Below, piece after piece: positions 54,131 to 63,147 of a stretch of 64,000 nt of DNA. The translations under genes and the position numbers were made by a program. The DNA comes from Serratia grimesii NBRC 13537 (GTDB taxonomy: Bacteria > Pseudomonadota > Gammaproteobacteria > Enterobacterales > Enterobacteriaceae), in the NCBI RefSeq assembly GCF_001590905.1, contig NZ_BCTT01000001.1, forward strand, positions 62,001-126,000. Direction: 5' to 3'. The notes beneath the pieces are model-generated. The model was not told the origin of the DNA. It was given only the letters and a program-made list of their open reading frames with translations, and ran no database searches. Positions within the stretch are counted from its first letter, which is position 1, and every line of letters starts with the position of its first letter.

Positions 54131-55147
54131 TTACCTCTCGTTATTGCGCAGCCACGCCACTGTATCTTTAAGCGTTTGCTCCACCGGACGGAATGTCAGC
54201 CCCAGCTCCCGTTCACTTTTGGTGTGATTGAAATGCGAGCGATTAGCCTCTTTTACCATCAGACGCACTGTTGCCATACTGAGCAATACCGGTTTTCCGC
54301 TGAGACGGGCATAGGCCTCCTGGAGCGTTGCCACTAAGTACAGTAACGGCAGTGGCAGTGTGCGCGTTGGTGTTTTGACACCGGCAATGTTCCCCAACAG
54401 CGGTACCAGTTCGTGCATGCTCATATGGCGTCCGGCAGCCAAATAGCGCTCCCCGCATTTGCCCCGTTCTGATGCCAGGATCATGGCCAGAGCCACATCC
54501 CGTGCGTCGACCACGGAAAAGCTACCTGAGACTAATCCCGGTAATTTGCCATGTATTACGTCATTCGCCAATTGACCGGAAGAGGTGGGACCAAGATCGC
54601 CTGGTCCCCACATCCAGCCTGGCAAGATCAGGCAGCCGTTCATCTCTGGATACTGTTGCAGGAACTTTAACACCACATCATCTGCCAGTATTTTACTGCG
54701 GTAGTAATCATCCGCATCTTCGGGGCGTCGCAAGCAGGTTTCATCGATCGGCATGCCGGGTTCGCCGTTGAGCACCGCGATAGAGGATGTATGCACAAAA
54801 CGGCGGATGCCCGCGTGGTACGCCTGTTCAAGAAGTTGCGCGGAGCCATCGACGTTGATTGCTTTCAGTTGCGCCCAGTGACTACCGCCCTTGTAGTTAT
54901 CACGGAAATACGCCGCGGTATGGAATAACACGTCACATCCTGGCAGGTATTCGGCGAAGGCGGTTACGTCGGTCATATTGCCCGAAATCAATTCGATACT
55001 GTCTGTCGTTCCAAACTGTTGGCGACCTTTTTCAATCGAACGTACCAACGCTTTGACGTGATATCCCTGAGAAACCAGCTCACGTACCAGGTTGTTGCCG
55101 AGCAATCCGGTCGCGCCGGTGACAAACGCCGTTTTTATTTTCATCAT
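54131..55147 (-). CDS. NAD(P)-dependent epimerase/reductase (extended SDR)
   Basis: A 338-residue extended SDR. The nucleotide motif is TGATGLLGNNLV and the catalytic YxxxK is YRSKI within DDYYRSKILAD. It is like dihydroflavonol 4-reductase or NAD-dependent epimerases. Substrate unknown. Two ATGs lie in tandem (55145 and 55142). It is divergent from a TetR gene, with direct and inverted repeats in between. Confidence 0.83.
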   Translation of the reverse strand: MMKIKTAFVTGATGLLGNNLVRELVSQGYHVKALVRSIEKGRQQFGTTDSIELISGNMTDVTAFAEYLPGCDVLFHTAAYFRDNYKGGSHWAQLKAINVDGSAQLLEQAYHAGIRRFVHTSSIAVLNGEPGMPIDETCLRRPEDADDYYRSKILADDVVLKFLQQYPEMNGCLILPGWMWGPGDLGPTSSGQLANDVIHGKLPGLVSGSFSVVDARDVALAMILASERGKCGERYLAAGRHMSMHELVPLLGNIAGVKTPTRTLPLPLLYLVATLQEAYARLSGKPVLLSMATVRLMVKEANRSHFNHTKSERELGLTFRPVEQTLKDTVAWLRNNER

Positions 55148-55175
55148 GATTAAAATCTTACGTGGCTTTCAAGTT

Positions 55176-55230
55176 TCAAGTGATATTTAAATCTAGAGCT
55201 AGAGCTTTAAAATATCAAGTGATATCTTGA
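55176..55230. promoter_or_regulatory. Direct and inverted repeats between SDR and tetR, likely operators
   Basis: TCAAGTGATAT occurs twice in the same direction (55176-55186 and 55215-55225). The second copy is part of a near-palindrome TCAAG-TGATAT-CTTGA (55215-55230). The segment between contains TAGAGC in tandem (55194-55205). The layout suggests two TetR sites, one per promoter. Confidence 0.6.
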
Positions 55231-55271
55231 ATGCTTATAAAGCAGCGTTAATCAACATAGATTTGATACCT

Positions 55272-55889
55272 ATGAGAATGATAAAAAAACGATTATCTCG
55301 CGAAGAGAGCCAGCAACAGACTCGGGAACGATTGATTGAAACCGCACGCCAATTGTTCACTGTCAGGGGATATGGTGGCACCTCTATTCGAGATATCGCC
55401 AGCCAGGCAGGTTATTCACAGGGGGCTTTCTATTCTAACTTTGCTTCCAAGGAGGATTTGCTGTTGCAACTTTTACAGCGGCATATGGAGTCAGAAGCAG
55501 AGCAACTTACCCACCTGACCCAAAGTAATACTGGCAGCGCGGAGCAGGTGTTAGACGCGTTGGCGGCCTGGTCGGCCACGTTAAACCGGGAAGTGGACTG
55601 GTGCATGCTGTCGATAGAACTGCAACTCCATGCTCAACGCAGTCCGTCCTTTGCCGTTGAATATCAAACCATCTGGGATGCCCACCAGGAAAGAATTGGC
55701 ACGGTGATAAACTCTCTGTTTCAACAGCTAGGCAAGGTACCGCCAGCAGAACCCAATGAGTTGGCTGCTGCTTTTATGGCGATGGCACATGGGTTGGCGT
55801 TGCAACGCACGCACGCGCAAGCCGATCCCTCCGGCCGATTGATTATGCTGTTTCTGCGCAGTCTGCTGACGGCGCCACCAGCAGACTGA
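55272..55889 (+). CDS. TetR-family regulator
   Basis: A 205-residue TetR protein. The HTH is in the N-terminal third (ARQLFTVRGYGGTSIRDIAS and QAGYSQGAFYSNFASKEDLL). The ligand domain is variable. It is divergent from the SDR gene, its likely target. I chose ATG at 55272; a second one two codons on is similar. Its last 47 bases overlap the end of the convergent AraC gene (55843-55889). Confidence 0.86.
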   Translation: MRMIKKRLSREESQQQTRERLIETARQLFTVRGYGGTSIRDIASQAGYSQGAFYSNFASKEDLLLQLLQRHMESEAEQLTHLTQSNTGSAEQVLDALAAWSATLNREVDWCMLSIELQLHAQRSPSFAVEYQTIWDAHQERIGTVINSLFQQLGKVPPAEPNELAAAFMAMAHGLALQRTHAQADPSGRLIMLFLRSLLTAPPAD

Positions 55890-56841
55890 TCACGTTTTTA
55901 TCCAACGGCAGACAGCGAAAATCGGTCATGATTTGCTGCTCTCCTGCGGCACTGATCGCCGTAACATAGCGTTTTCTGAATTCTGTGGGCGTCATACGGC
56001 AATATTTATTGAAGGCGAAAATGAGCTGTTTGTGGCCACTGAAACCGCAGCTGTAGCTGATCTCGGTAATCGGGATATTGGTGTCTTTTAACAACAGTTT
56101 GGCTTTGTTTATCCTGATCATGGTCAGATATTCTTTAAAGTTGTAACCGCTGATCTTTTTGAATGTTCGTGAAAAATGGTGGTAACTGACACCGGCATTC
56201 TCAGCAATAGTTGCCAGATTGAGCTCATCGTCAAAATGTTGGTTGATAAACGCGATGCCATATTTGACCAACTGTTGATCTTTCTTTCTGACGGTAAGTT
56301 GTTGCCGTACAGACATTGTTTCCCCCGCAGACAGCAGTGCGCCCAGCAGTTGATAGACCAAGGCAATACGGGTAAATGACGGTTGTGAACCGATCACATG
56401 CTCCAGCAGAGCGATGACACTATGCCTAACCTTCAAGTCTGTCGCGCGTTCTTTCTGGGTTGCCAACAGCGCATAGTCCATGATGGGGGCTGGGTGTGTT
56501 TCATCGAACAAGTTGGGGGAGAATTGAATCGTCAGTAATTGACTATTGGGTTTGTGTGCTTCTAACGAATGAATTTCGTCCGGGTTGATATAAAGCAGGC
56601 TGCCTGCGGCGGCAACCGAAGTAGCATGTCCCAGGGTGACAGAGAACTCGCCCGACAGAATGCAGATCAGCTCGGGAGCTGAGTGCCAGTGGGGTTCGCA
56701 ATAGTAAACTTCGGCAGCGAACACATTCAGTTTTTCTGCGTCAAACGAGATCAACTCATAGCCGCTCCCTTCATGGATCGCCGTAGATGCTTGCCGATGC
56801 GATTTTAGCCTTGGCTGTTGCGTGACAGAAAATGGAAACAT
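55843..56841 (-). CDS. AraC-family regulator with cupin sensor domain
   Basis: A 332-residue protein. The N-terminal cupin domain (about 30-110) has EVYYCEPHWHSAPELICILSG and NPDEIHSLEAH. The C-terminal AraC domain (about 195-295) has LATIAENAGVSYHHFSRTFK and ITEISYSCGFSGHKQLIFAF. It lies just after the GH3 gene of the glycoside operon and so probably controls it, sensing a sugar. It overlaps the convergent tetR by 47 bases. Confidence 0.86.
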   Translation of the reverse strand: MFPFSVTQQPRLKSHRQASTAIHEGSGYELISFDAEKLNVFAAEVYYCEPHWHSAPELICILSGEFSVTLGHATSVAAAGSLLYINPDEIHSLEAHKPNSQLLTIQFSPNLFDETHPAPIMDYALLATQKERATDLKVRHSVIALLEHVIGSQPSFTRIALVYQLLGALLSAGETMSVRQQLTVRKKDQQLVKYGIAFINQHFDDELNLATIAENAGVSYHHFSRTFKKISGYNFKEYLTMIRINKAKLLLKDTNIPITEISYSCGFSGHKQLIFAFNKYCRMTPTEFRKRYVTAISAAGEQQIMTDFRCLPLDKNVISLLVAPSADCAETA

Positions 56842-56896
56842 CAGCTCGGTTCTCCATGGGGTAAAGTAGGGCGCGTTATGTTGCGCCCGTTAGCAA

Positions 56897-59263
56897 CTAT
56901 GTCCTAACGCGCGTATCCGCGTCAGGGTCTTGCAGCGCTGCGGCTAACTCTGACCGGGTTATATCAATGGCAAGGAATTCCGTTAGGGCAATAAACAATC
57001 CGCAAAACAGATCTGGTGCAATGGCTATCAATTTTTCTCTTACCTGTGATTCTGGCAAGGCATTTTTACTGACGAGCAGTTTAACCACACGATCAAAAGC
57101 AGGCGGGTTATTGATCAGTTGTTGCAGCGAATTGTCTGCTTTTAGTGGCAGATAATAGGGTTTGACGCACAGACTGACTGTTGTGCTGATCGCAATATCT
57201 CGTGATGAACGTGCGACGTGAAGGTGATATTCACCGGCGTCCACAACCCAGGCAGCAAGAGCAGGGTGGAAACAGGCAAAATCTTGCCAGTTAAGCACCA
57301 ACGTCACGGTTTTGGTTTCGCCCGCGTTAAGGTGAACTTTGGCAAAGGCTTTCAAGGCTAGTGCTTCGCGTGTCAGCTCCCCTTGAGGGGCGGACAGATA
57401 TAGTTGCACGATTTCTTTACCCGCCATTTTGCCGCTGTTGGTCACGTCAACACTGACGCTTAACGCATTGCCTTCCAGAAGTTGTGAAACCGAGGTCGTC
57501 AGATTGGCATAACTGAACTGGGTGTAGCTCAACCCAAAGCCGAACGGGAATTGTGGCGTGAGTTTACGCCGGTCATAGTAACGATAACCTACGAATATGC
57601 CTTCGCTGTAGTGATGTCGCAGGTTTTCTCCAGGATAACTGAGCCAAGCGGGCGTCTCTTCCAGCGTGTTTGGAACTGTTATCGTCAACTTACCGCTGGG
57701 GTTGGCATGCCCGAACAGAATGTCGGCCACTGCGCGGCCCATACCTTGTCCAGCAAAGAAGGTTTCCAACAATGCCTTGCAGTCCGATAACCAAGGCATG
57801 ACCACGGCATCGCTATTTGCAAGCACCACCACCACGTTAGGTTGTTGTCGGGCGACGGCACGAATCAGCGCGTCGTGGCTAGGCAAGATATTCAGATCTT
57901 TGCGATCGCCATTCTCCCCATCTTCGCCAATGGCGGTGCTGACGAAAACGATCGCGATATCGGCGTTTCTGGCCACGTCGACGGCGTGAGCTTGGGCGTC
58001 TTCATCGATACTGTTATCTTCAGGAGTTCCGATGGCATATTGGATCGTGAAATCATCACCAGCCACGTCAAAAATTTCATCGAGGGGGCGGTCGAGCCTA
58101 TAAGGCACCGTTGTCGCACAACCTGAGCCTTGGATCACCGGTTCTTGCGCCGGCTTACCTAACACCGCGATGGTAGTTTTTCTCCCGGCTTGCAGTGGCA
58201 GAATATTGTCTTCATTTTTCAACAGGACAATCGACTCTGCGGCAAGCTGCTGCGCAAGTCGGTGATGCTGGTGGTAATCAGCTTTGACGCCCACTTTGCG
58301 GTGTTGCTGTACTTTGTCGACCAACGTCAGCATCCGCATGCAGGACTCATCGAGGACGTTTTGTGGAATTTCACCCTGATTGATCGCCTGCAATAACGTC
58401 TGCTTATCGTGTTGAGTTTCCGGCATCGCCAAATCGTTCCCAGCCAGCAGGGAGGCAGGACGGTCTTTGATGCCGTACCAATCTGACATGACCAACCCTT
58501 GGTATTGCCACTCATGGCGCAATACGTGCGTCAGTAACCAGGGATCTTGCGACGTCTGCGCACCATTGAGCAGGTTATAAGACGACATCAGGGTCCAGGG
58601 ATTGGACTTATCGATGGCACGCTTGAACCCAGACAGATAAATTTCACGTAGCGCACGCTCTTCAACCACTGAATCCATTTCGGTTCGTCGGTATTCCGAG
58701 TTGTTTGCAGCAAAATGCTTCAGGCTAGCGCCGACGCCACCGTTTTGTAAGCCATTGATTAACGCGGCGGCAATATCGCCACTGACGACGGGATCTTCCG
58801 AATAATATTCATAGCCGCGGCCAGCCAAAGGTGTTCGACGAATATTGATACCCGGTCCGAGTAAAATACCCACGCCCATTTCCTGGCACTCTTTGGCTAA
58901 GGCTTCACCCATTTGGTATACCAAGTCAATGTCCCAACTGCATGCCAGCGTGGATCCATTAGGGAAACATGTCGCTGGCTTTGATTGGCTAAACAGCGCT
59001 TCAGAACCGCCTTTTTGTTCCTCTTGTTCAACGTCACCAGCACTTTGCCCAATCACGGCAAGAAAGTCAGTGATGTTCCAGTTTTCCCCTTGTTCAATCT
59101 GGCTGGTGCTATAGCGGACGCCATAGGTACCATCAGTCATGACAATGTCACCAATACCATGTTGCGGGAAGGCCGCTGTACGCCACAGGCCGCTGCCGGT
59201 GAGCAGTGCCACTTTTTCTTCAGCAGTCATGGCGGCTATGATGGCGTGGAAATCTTTTTTCAT
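56897..59263 (-). CDS. GH3 beta-glucosidase
   Basis: A 788-residue GH3 enzyme. The catalytic domain contains VMSDWYG, where the Asp is the nucleophile, and the GRGYEYYSEDPVVSGD block with ILLGPGINIRRTP. The C-terminal part has the alpha/beta sandwich and a fibronectin-like domain (LSVSVDVTNSGKMAGKEIVQLYLSAPQ). There is no signal peptide, so the enzyme works in the cytoplasm on imported beta-glucosides or other oligosaccharides. ATG at 59261-59263 chosen. It follows the GPH symporter by 16 bases. Confidence 0.88.
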   Translation of the reverse strand: MKKDFHAIIAAMTAEEKVALLTGSGLWRTAAFPQHGIGDIVMTDGTYGVRYSTSQIEQGENWNITDFLAVIGQSAGDVEQEEQKGGSEALFSQSKPATCFPNGSTLACSWDIDLVYQMGEALAKECQEMGVGILLGPGINIRRTPLAGRGYEYYSEDPVVSGDIAAALINGLQNGGVGASLKHFAANNSEYRRTEMDSVVEERALREIYLSGFKRAIDKSNPWTLMSSYNLLNGAQTSQDPWLLTHVLRHEWQYQGLVMSDWYGIKDRPASLLAGNDLAMPETQHDKQTLLQAINQGEIPQNVLDESCMRMLTLVDKVQQHRKVGVKADYHQHHRLAQQLAAESIVLLKNEDNILPLQAGRKTTIAVLGKPAQEPVIQGSGCATTVPYRLDRPLDEIFDVAGDDFTIQYAIGTPEDNSIDEDAQAHAVDVARNADIAIVFVSTAIGEDGENGDRKDLNILPSHDALIRAVARQQPNVVVVLANSDAVVMPWLSDCKALLETFFAGQGMGRAVADILFGHANPSGKLTITVPNTLEETPAWLSYPGENLRHHYSEGIFVGYRYYDRRKLTPQFPFGFGLSYTQFSYANLTTSVSQLLEGNALSVSVDVTNSGKMAGKEIVQLYLSAPQGELTREALALKAFAKVHLNAGETKTVTLVLNWQDFACFHPALAAWVVDAGEYHLHVARSSRDIAISTTVSLCVKPYYLPLKADNSLQQLINNPPAFDRVVKLLVSKNALPESQVREKLIAIAPDLFCGLFIALTEFLAIDITRSELAAALQDPDADTRVRT

Positions 59264-59279
59264 GTGAAATACCTGTAGG

Positions 59280-60644
59280 TTACTGTGCAACAAGCTTGCG
59301 TGATTCGATGTCTTTGATGATGTTGCGATAGGTGTTTTCATCCAGCGCATAGAAGAAAATAAACACCATACCCAGTGCAAACATCAGTCCGGGGAACAGG
59401 GTCATCATCAGATTGATGCCGTTTAACGCGTTGGTGCTGATATGGTCAGAAGAGTAATCAAAGTAATCGAGCATCAGCCCGGCGCATCCACCACCAATCG
59501 CCATGGCAATTTTGGTGATGAAATTAAAGAAACCATAAATCGCGCCTTCGGTACGTACCCCATGTTTCCATTCGGCGTACTCGACGGTATCGGCGATCAT
59601 CGACCACATCGCCACGAAGCCCATTCCCAGCGTAATACTGAACAGACACACGCCTGTCATCACCAGGTAGCTGTTATCGCCCGCCATAAAGTACTGGAAA
59701 GACACGCCGGCAATCCCCACCAGCAACGCCAGTAACACCATTTTCTTTTTGCCCATCAGGCTAATGAGTTTTTCTGACAGGATCGTGCCGACCACATAGG
59801 CCGCAGACTGAATAGCAAAAAACTTGGCGGTAAAGGCTTCATCACCCAGTTGGTACTTGATGAAGTAAATCGCGATAGCCATCCACACCGTGTAAGCGAT
59901 ATAAAAAAATACCGTGAACATCGACAGATTAATGAGCGGTAAATTGCCTGAAACCGCGGTAATCATCTCTTTGAGTGTCGGTGGTTTTTGGTCGGGCAGG
60001 CTAACGACTCGCTCTTTGGTCATGCCAAAACATGCCAGGAAAAAGAAGGTCGCTAATAAGCTGAAACAGCTGACGGCGAACACATACCCCATTTTCTGAT
60101 CGGTAAACTGCGAGATCAGCAAGTCAGCGCTGGTAGAGACAATCAGATAACCGACTATAGCAAGCACAAAACGGTAGACCGACAAGGAAGCTCGCGACCC
60201 TTCATGTTGCGTCAACATATTGGTCATGGCGGAATAGGGTGTATTGACGGTGGTGTAGGCTAAACAGTAGACAGTGTAAGAGATCAGCGCGTAGTAGAAC
60301 TTGAACTCGCTATCGAAGGTGCTGAAACACAGAACGGTCAGGATCCCCAGTGGCACTGCGCCATACAGCAGGTAGGGACGGAGCTTGCCGTGGCGGGTGT
60401 GTGTTTTATCAATAAAGTAGCCGATAAAGATATTAAACAACGCGTCAAGAATACGCGCGATAACAAAGATTAAACTCGCCTGGACTGCAGTAATGCCATA
60501 GATGTTGGTATAGAAGAACAGCAAGAAAAGAGAGACAAACCCAAACGAAAGGTTAGAGGCCAGGTCGCCAAACCCATAACCGATTTTTTCTCGAACGCTG
60601 ACCTTCACATAGCTATCAGAGGTGATTTCAACTGCTGCTTTCAT
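59280..60644 (-). CDS. GPH-family glycoside:cation symporter
   Basis: A 454-residue MelB/XynP-type symporter. It begins VREKIGYGFGDLASNLSFGF and has YFIDKTHTRHGKLRPYLLYG, the GPH signature. About twelve membrane segments. With the GH3 enzyme it suggests uptake of a beta-linked disaccharide or glycoside with Na+ or H+. It is first in the operon and has a CRP core about 120-135 bases upstream. Confidence 0.88.
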   Translation of the reverse strand: MKAAVEITSDSYVKVSVREKIGYGFGDLASNLSFGFVSLFLLFFYTNIYGITAVQASLIFVIARILDALFNIFIGYFIDKTHTRHGKLRPYLLYGAVPLGILTVLCFSTFDSEFKFYYALISYTVYCLAYTTVNTPYSAMTNMLTQHEGSRASLSVYRFVLAIVGYLIVSTSADLLISQFTDQKMGYVFAVSCFSLLATFFFLACFGMTKERVVSLPDQKPPTLKEMITAVSGNLPLINLSMFTVFFYIAYTVWMAIAIYFIKYQLGDEAFTAKFFAIQSAAYVVGTILSEKLISLMGKKKMVLLALLVGIAGVSFQYFMAGDNSYLVMTGVCLFSITLGMGFVAMWSMIADTVEYAEWKHGVRTEGAIYGFFNFITKIAMAIGGGCAGLMLDYFDYSSDHISTNALNGINLMMTLFPGLMFALGMVFIFFYALDENTYRNIIKDIESRKLVAQ

Positions 60645-60762
60645 ATTGCTCGCTCATTCAGATTGGCTTCGTCATGAGTATACCGAGGGGGCATTTGGCA
60701 GCTTGCCACCCTTTGTCGAAACAGTTCCTACTTTTTGCGCCAATCTGGCTTTGTGATGAAGT

Positions 60763-60778
60763 TGTGAATGCCGTCACA
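60763..60778. promoter_or_regulatory. Perfect CRP core upstream of the GPH/GH3 operon
   Basis: TGTGAATGCCGTCACA is a perfect TGTGA-N6-TCACA core. It lies 119-134 bases upstream of the symporter start and overlaps the last bases of the upstream tetR gene, whose stop is at 60774. Control by CRP fits a carbohydrate operon. Confidence 0.65.
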
Positions 60779-61406
60779 GGTGGGGGGGCGATATGACTTC
60801 TGCATGTGCATCCCACAGCTTCATCAATGCCGTGACGGCATCATCCAGCACTCGGTAGTGGATACCGTCACGCGCCAGCGTCGAGACGCCCAACAGGAAA
60901 CTGTCAAACAGGGTAGCAATGACGGCAGGATCCGTCTGTTTCACCAGTTCGCCGGTCGCGATGCCTCTTTGAATACAGTGAATAAAACCGTTCAATGTAC
61001 GTTGGCGAGAGTCTGTCAACGGTTTCAGCACGGCCGCATGTTCATCTGCCCCCCCGGACATTACGGCCAAAGCCACCATACAGCCTTTGGGATGATGCTC
61101 TTCGCATTGCATTTTAACCGAGCGTCGCAATGACGTTTCAATGGCTTGTTTTGGCGGCAGTGAATCATCCCACAATGCATCGTTGACCCGTCCATAGCTA
61201 TTGAGATAGCAAGACACCGTCTCTTTGAACAGGGCTTCTTTAGACCCAAAAGCGGCATAGAAACTGGGTGCGGTAATGCCGCCGCCAATGTGCGCCTTAA
61301 GTTGTGCCAGAGAAGTGGATTCATAACCGTGCTGCCAAAACAGATGCAGCGCTTGTTGGACGGCCTGGTCCCGATCGAATCGGCGAGGGCGACCCATTTG
61401 TGCCAT
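60774..61406 (-). CDS. TetR-family regulator of the divergent MFS exporter
   Basis: A 210-residue TetR protein. N-terminal HTH: ALHLFWQHGYESTSLAQLKA and GGITAPSFYAAFGSKEALFK. A longer C-terminal ligand domain follows with the PKGCMVALAVMSGG block of the AcrR/YcdC-like C-terminal domain. It is divergent from an MFS exporter with a perfect palindrome between them. GGGAG lies before the ATG. Confidence 0.86.
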   Translation of the reverse strand: MAQMGRPRRFDRDQAVQQALHLFWQHGYESTSLAQLKAHIGGGITAPSFYAAFGSKEALFKETVSCYLNSYGRVNDALWDDSLPPKQAIETSLRRSVKMQCEEHHPKGCMVALAVMSGGADEHAAVLKPLTDSRQRTLNGFIHCIQRGIATGELVKQTDPAVIATLFDSFLLGVSTLARDGIHYRVLDDAVTALMKLWDAHAEVISPPHL

Positions 61407-61430
61407 AACTGACTCCCTGTGTGCTAGTTA

Positions 61431-61446
61431 TATACTGATCAGTATA
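61431..61446. promoter_or_regulatory. Perfect 16-base palindrome, likely TetR operator
   Basis: TATACTGATCAGTATA is a perfect palindrome 25 bases upstream of the tetR start. Size and position match TetR-family operators. Confidence 0.75.
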
Positions 61447-61485
61447 AATGTGATTGACACCCTTATCATACCCGCTTAGCATTAT

Positions 61486-61623
61486 TATACCACTCGATAC
61501 ATAAATCAATTTACGTGACGGATCTCTGTCTTGAACGTCAGTTCTACCGTCAGAATCCTGATAGCTCTGGCGACACACTGGCGCAGATAACTGTTGCCAA
61601 TATATATACCGATTGATACATAA
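61486..61623. repeat. Direct repeat flanking the MFS promoter region
   Basis: TATACCACTCGATACATAA (61486-61504) and TATACCGATTGATACATAA (61605-61623) match at 16 of 19 positions. They share the TATAC start with the palindrome at 61431. The second copy is next to the MFS start. They may be weaker sites for the same TetR protein. No other gene is in this 228-base divergent gap. Confidence 0.6.
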
Positions 61624-61634
61624 TGAGGTTATTG

Positions 61635-62849
61635 ATGAGCCAGATTCCAATGAGGTGTAGTGAAGAGAGGGAGATATCCGGGCAAGCACAGCGTTTGCCC
61701 ATGGCGGCGCTACTGGCACTGGCCATGACGGGTTTTATTTGCATTGCTACCGAAACCTTACCCGCAGGCTTGCTGCCGCTGATCGCTTCCGGTTTACAGG
61801 TATCGCCTTCGTTGGCCGGGCAGATGATTACTGCCTATGCATTGGGTTCCGTGTTAGCCGCGATCCCGCTGACGCTTGCCACTCAACGTTGGCGTCGGCG
61901 TCGTGTTTTACTGCTGACTATTGCGGGTTTCTTTGTCTTCAACACGATCACTGCCTTGTCATCCCACTATGTAGTTACGCTGATCGCGCGTTTTTTTGCG
62001 GGTGCTGCTGCGGGGTTGGCGTGGTGCCTGCTCGCGGGTTATGCACGCAGGATGGTAGTGCCGCATCTGCAAGGAAAAGCCATGGCGGTAGCGATGGTCG
62101 GCACCCCCATTGCCTTATCACTGGGGGTGCCCTTGGGAACCTGGTTGGGGGCGGTTGTGGGTTGGCGCACAGCCTTTGGTGTGATGTCAGTTATGACGCT
62201 GGTGCTCATGGTTTGGGTGCAGGTAAAAGTGCCTGATTACCCTGGCCAAGTTGGGCCACAGCGGATGCCGCTGTATAAGGTATTGATCACACCTGGCGTC
62301 AGGTCAGTGCTGGGTGTCGTTATGCTGTGGATGTTTGCGCATAATATTCTCTACACCTATGTTGCTCCGTTGGTGACACCCGCAGGCCTGGTTAATCAGG
62401 TTGATGTGGTACTGCTTATTTTTGGCCTGTCGGCGTTGGTCGGGATCTGGCTCACCGGCCGGGTGGTCGACGGCCATTTGAGGAAAACGGTGCTGGCTAG
62501 CTTGGCATTATTCGCGGTGACGACGCTGTTGTTGGGGATTGGCATTCACTCTGCGGTCGTGGTGTATGGTGGAATGCTGCTGTGGGGCTTGAGTTTCGGT
62601 GGTGCCGCAACATTATTGCAGACCGCGTTGGCAGATACCGCCGGTGAAGGTGCGGACGCTGCGCTGGCAATGAACGTCGTTATTTGGAACAGCGCTATTG
62701 CCGTCGGCGGTTTCTTTGGCGGTATCTTGCTTGATCGCTTCGGGGCCGAGTCATTCCCTTGGGCATCGTTGATCTTAATATTGGGCGGTTTGGCGCTGGT
62801 GCTGGCGGCCAAACGCCATGGTTTCTCTGCTGAGGCACGCCAAAGCTAA
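61635..62849 (+). CDS. MFS exporter (DHA1/sugar-efflux-like)
   Basis: A 404-residue twelve-helix MFS protein. LATQRWRRRRVLLLTIAGFF gives the motif A-type loop, and AVAMVGTPIALSLGVPLGTW the motif C-type antiporter helix. Close to AraJ/SotB-like and Cml-type exporters. Substrate unknown. The ATG at 61635 was chosen (TGAGGT seven bases upstream) over one four codons earlier. Expected to be repressed by the divergent TetR gene. Confidence 0.84.
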   Translation: MSQIPMRCSEEREISGQAQRLPMAALLALAMTGFICIATETLPAGLLPLIASGLQVSPSLAGQMITAYALGSVLAAIPLTLATQRWRRRRVLLLTIAGFFVFNTITALSSHYVVTLIARFFAGAAAGLAWCLLAGYARRMVVPHLQGKAMAVAMVGTPIALSLGVPLGTWLGAVVGWRTAFGVMSVMTLVLMVWVQVKVPDYPGQVGPQRMPLYKVLITPGVRSVLGVVMLWMFAHNILYTYVAPLVTPAGLVNQVDVVLLIFGLSALVGIWLTGRVVDGHLRKTVLASLALFAVTTLLLGIGIHSAVVVYGGMLLWGLSFGGAATLLQTALADTAGEGADAALAMNVVIWNSAIAVGGFFGGILLDRFGAESFPWASLILILGGLALVLAAKRHGFSAEARQS

Positions 62850-62864
62850 TTGCGGCAGGCATTT

Positions 62865-62893
62865 CAGATGGCGCTAACCGGGCGCGCCATCTG
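62865..62893. terminator. Hairpin between convergent MFS and RHH genes
   Basis: CAGATGGCGC and GCGCCATCTG are perfect ten-base arms around a nine-base loop. No T-tract, so probably a two-way terminator. Confidence 0.5.
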
Positions 62894-62896
62894 ATC

Positions 62897-63091
62897 TCAG
62901 ACGTTATCCACTCGTGGGTTAGAGTGGGTCGGTTGGCTAGGATACTCAACCTGGTGCTTATGCAGATAGTCGCGTATGAGCTGACGGATCACCTGAGAAG
63001 GGGTGACGTCTTGTTGCAGACACAACTCTTCCAACGCTTTTTTCTTATCCGGATCAATGAGTACGGTCAAACGCGCCGTTTTCTTTTCCAT
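62897..63091 (-). CDS. Ribbon-helix-helix (CopG-type) small protein
   Basis: A 64-residue protein. KTARLTVLIDPDKKKALEEL is a beta-strand plus helix and DVTPSQVIRQLIRDYL the second helix of a ribbon-helix-helix DNA-binding fold. No toxin gene is paired with it, so it is probably a regulator. It lies 56 bases downstream of the spermidine synthase-like gene and could share its transcript. GGAG lies ten bases before the ATG. Confidence 0.75.
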   Translation of the reverse strand: MEKKTARLTVLIDPDKKKALEELCLQQDVTPSQVIRQLIRDYLHKHQVEYPSQPTHSNPRVDNV

Positions 63092-63147
63092 GAGGGTGAC
63101 TCCAGAGAATGATAATCAAAGGGTAATAACAAGCGCGCCGAGTTGCC

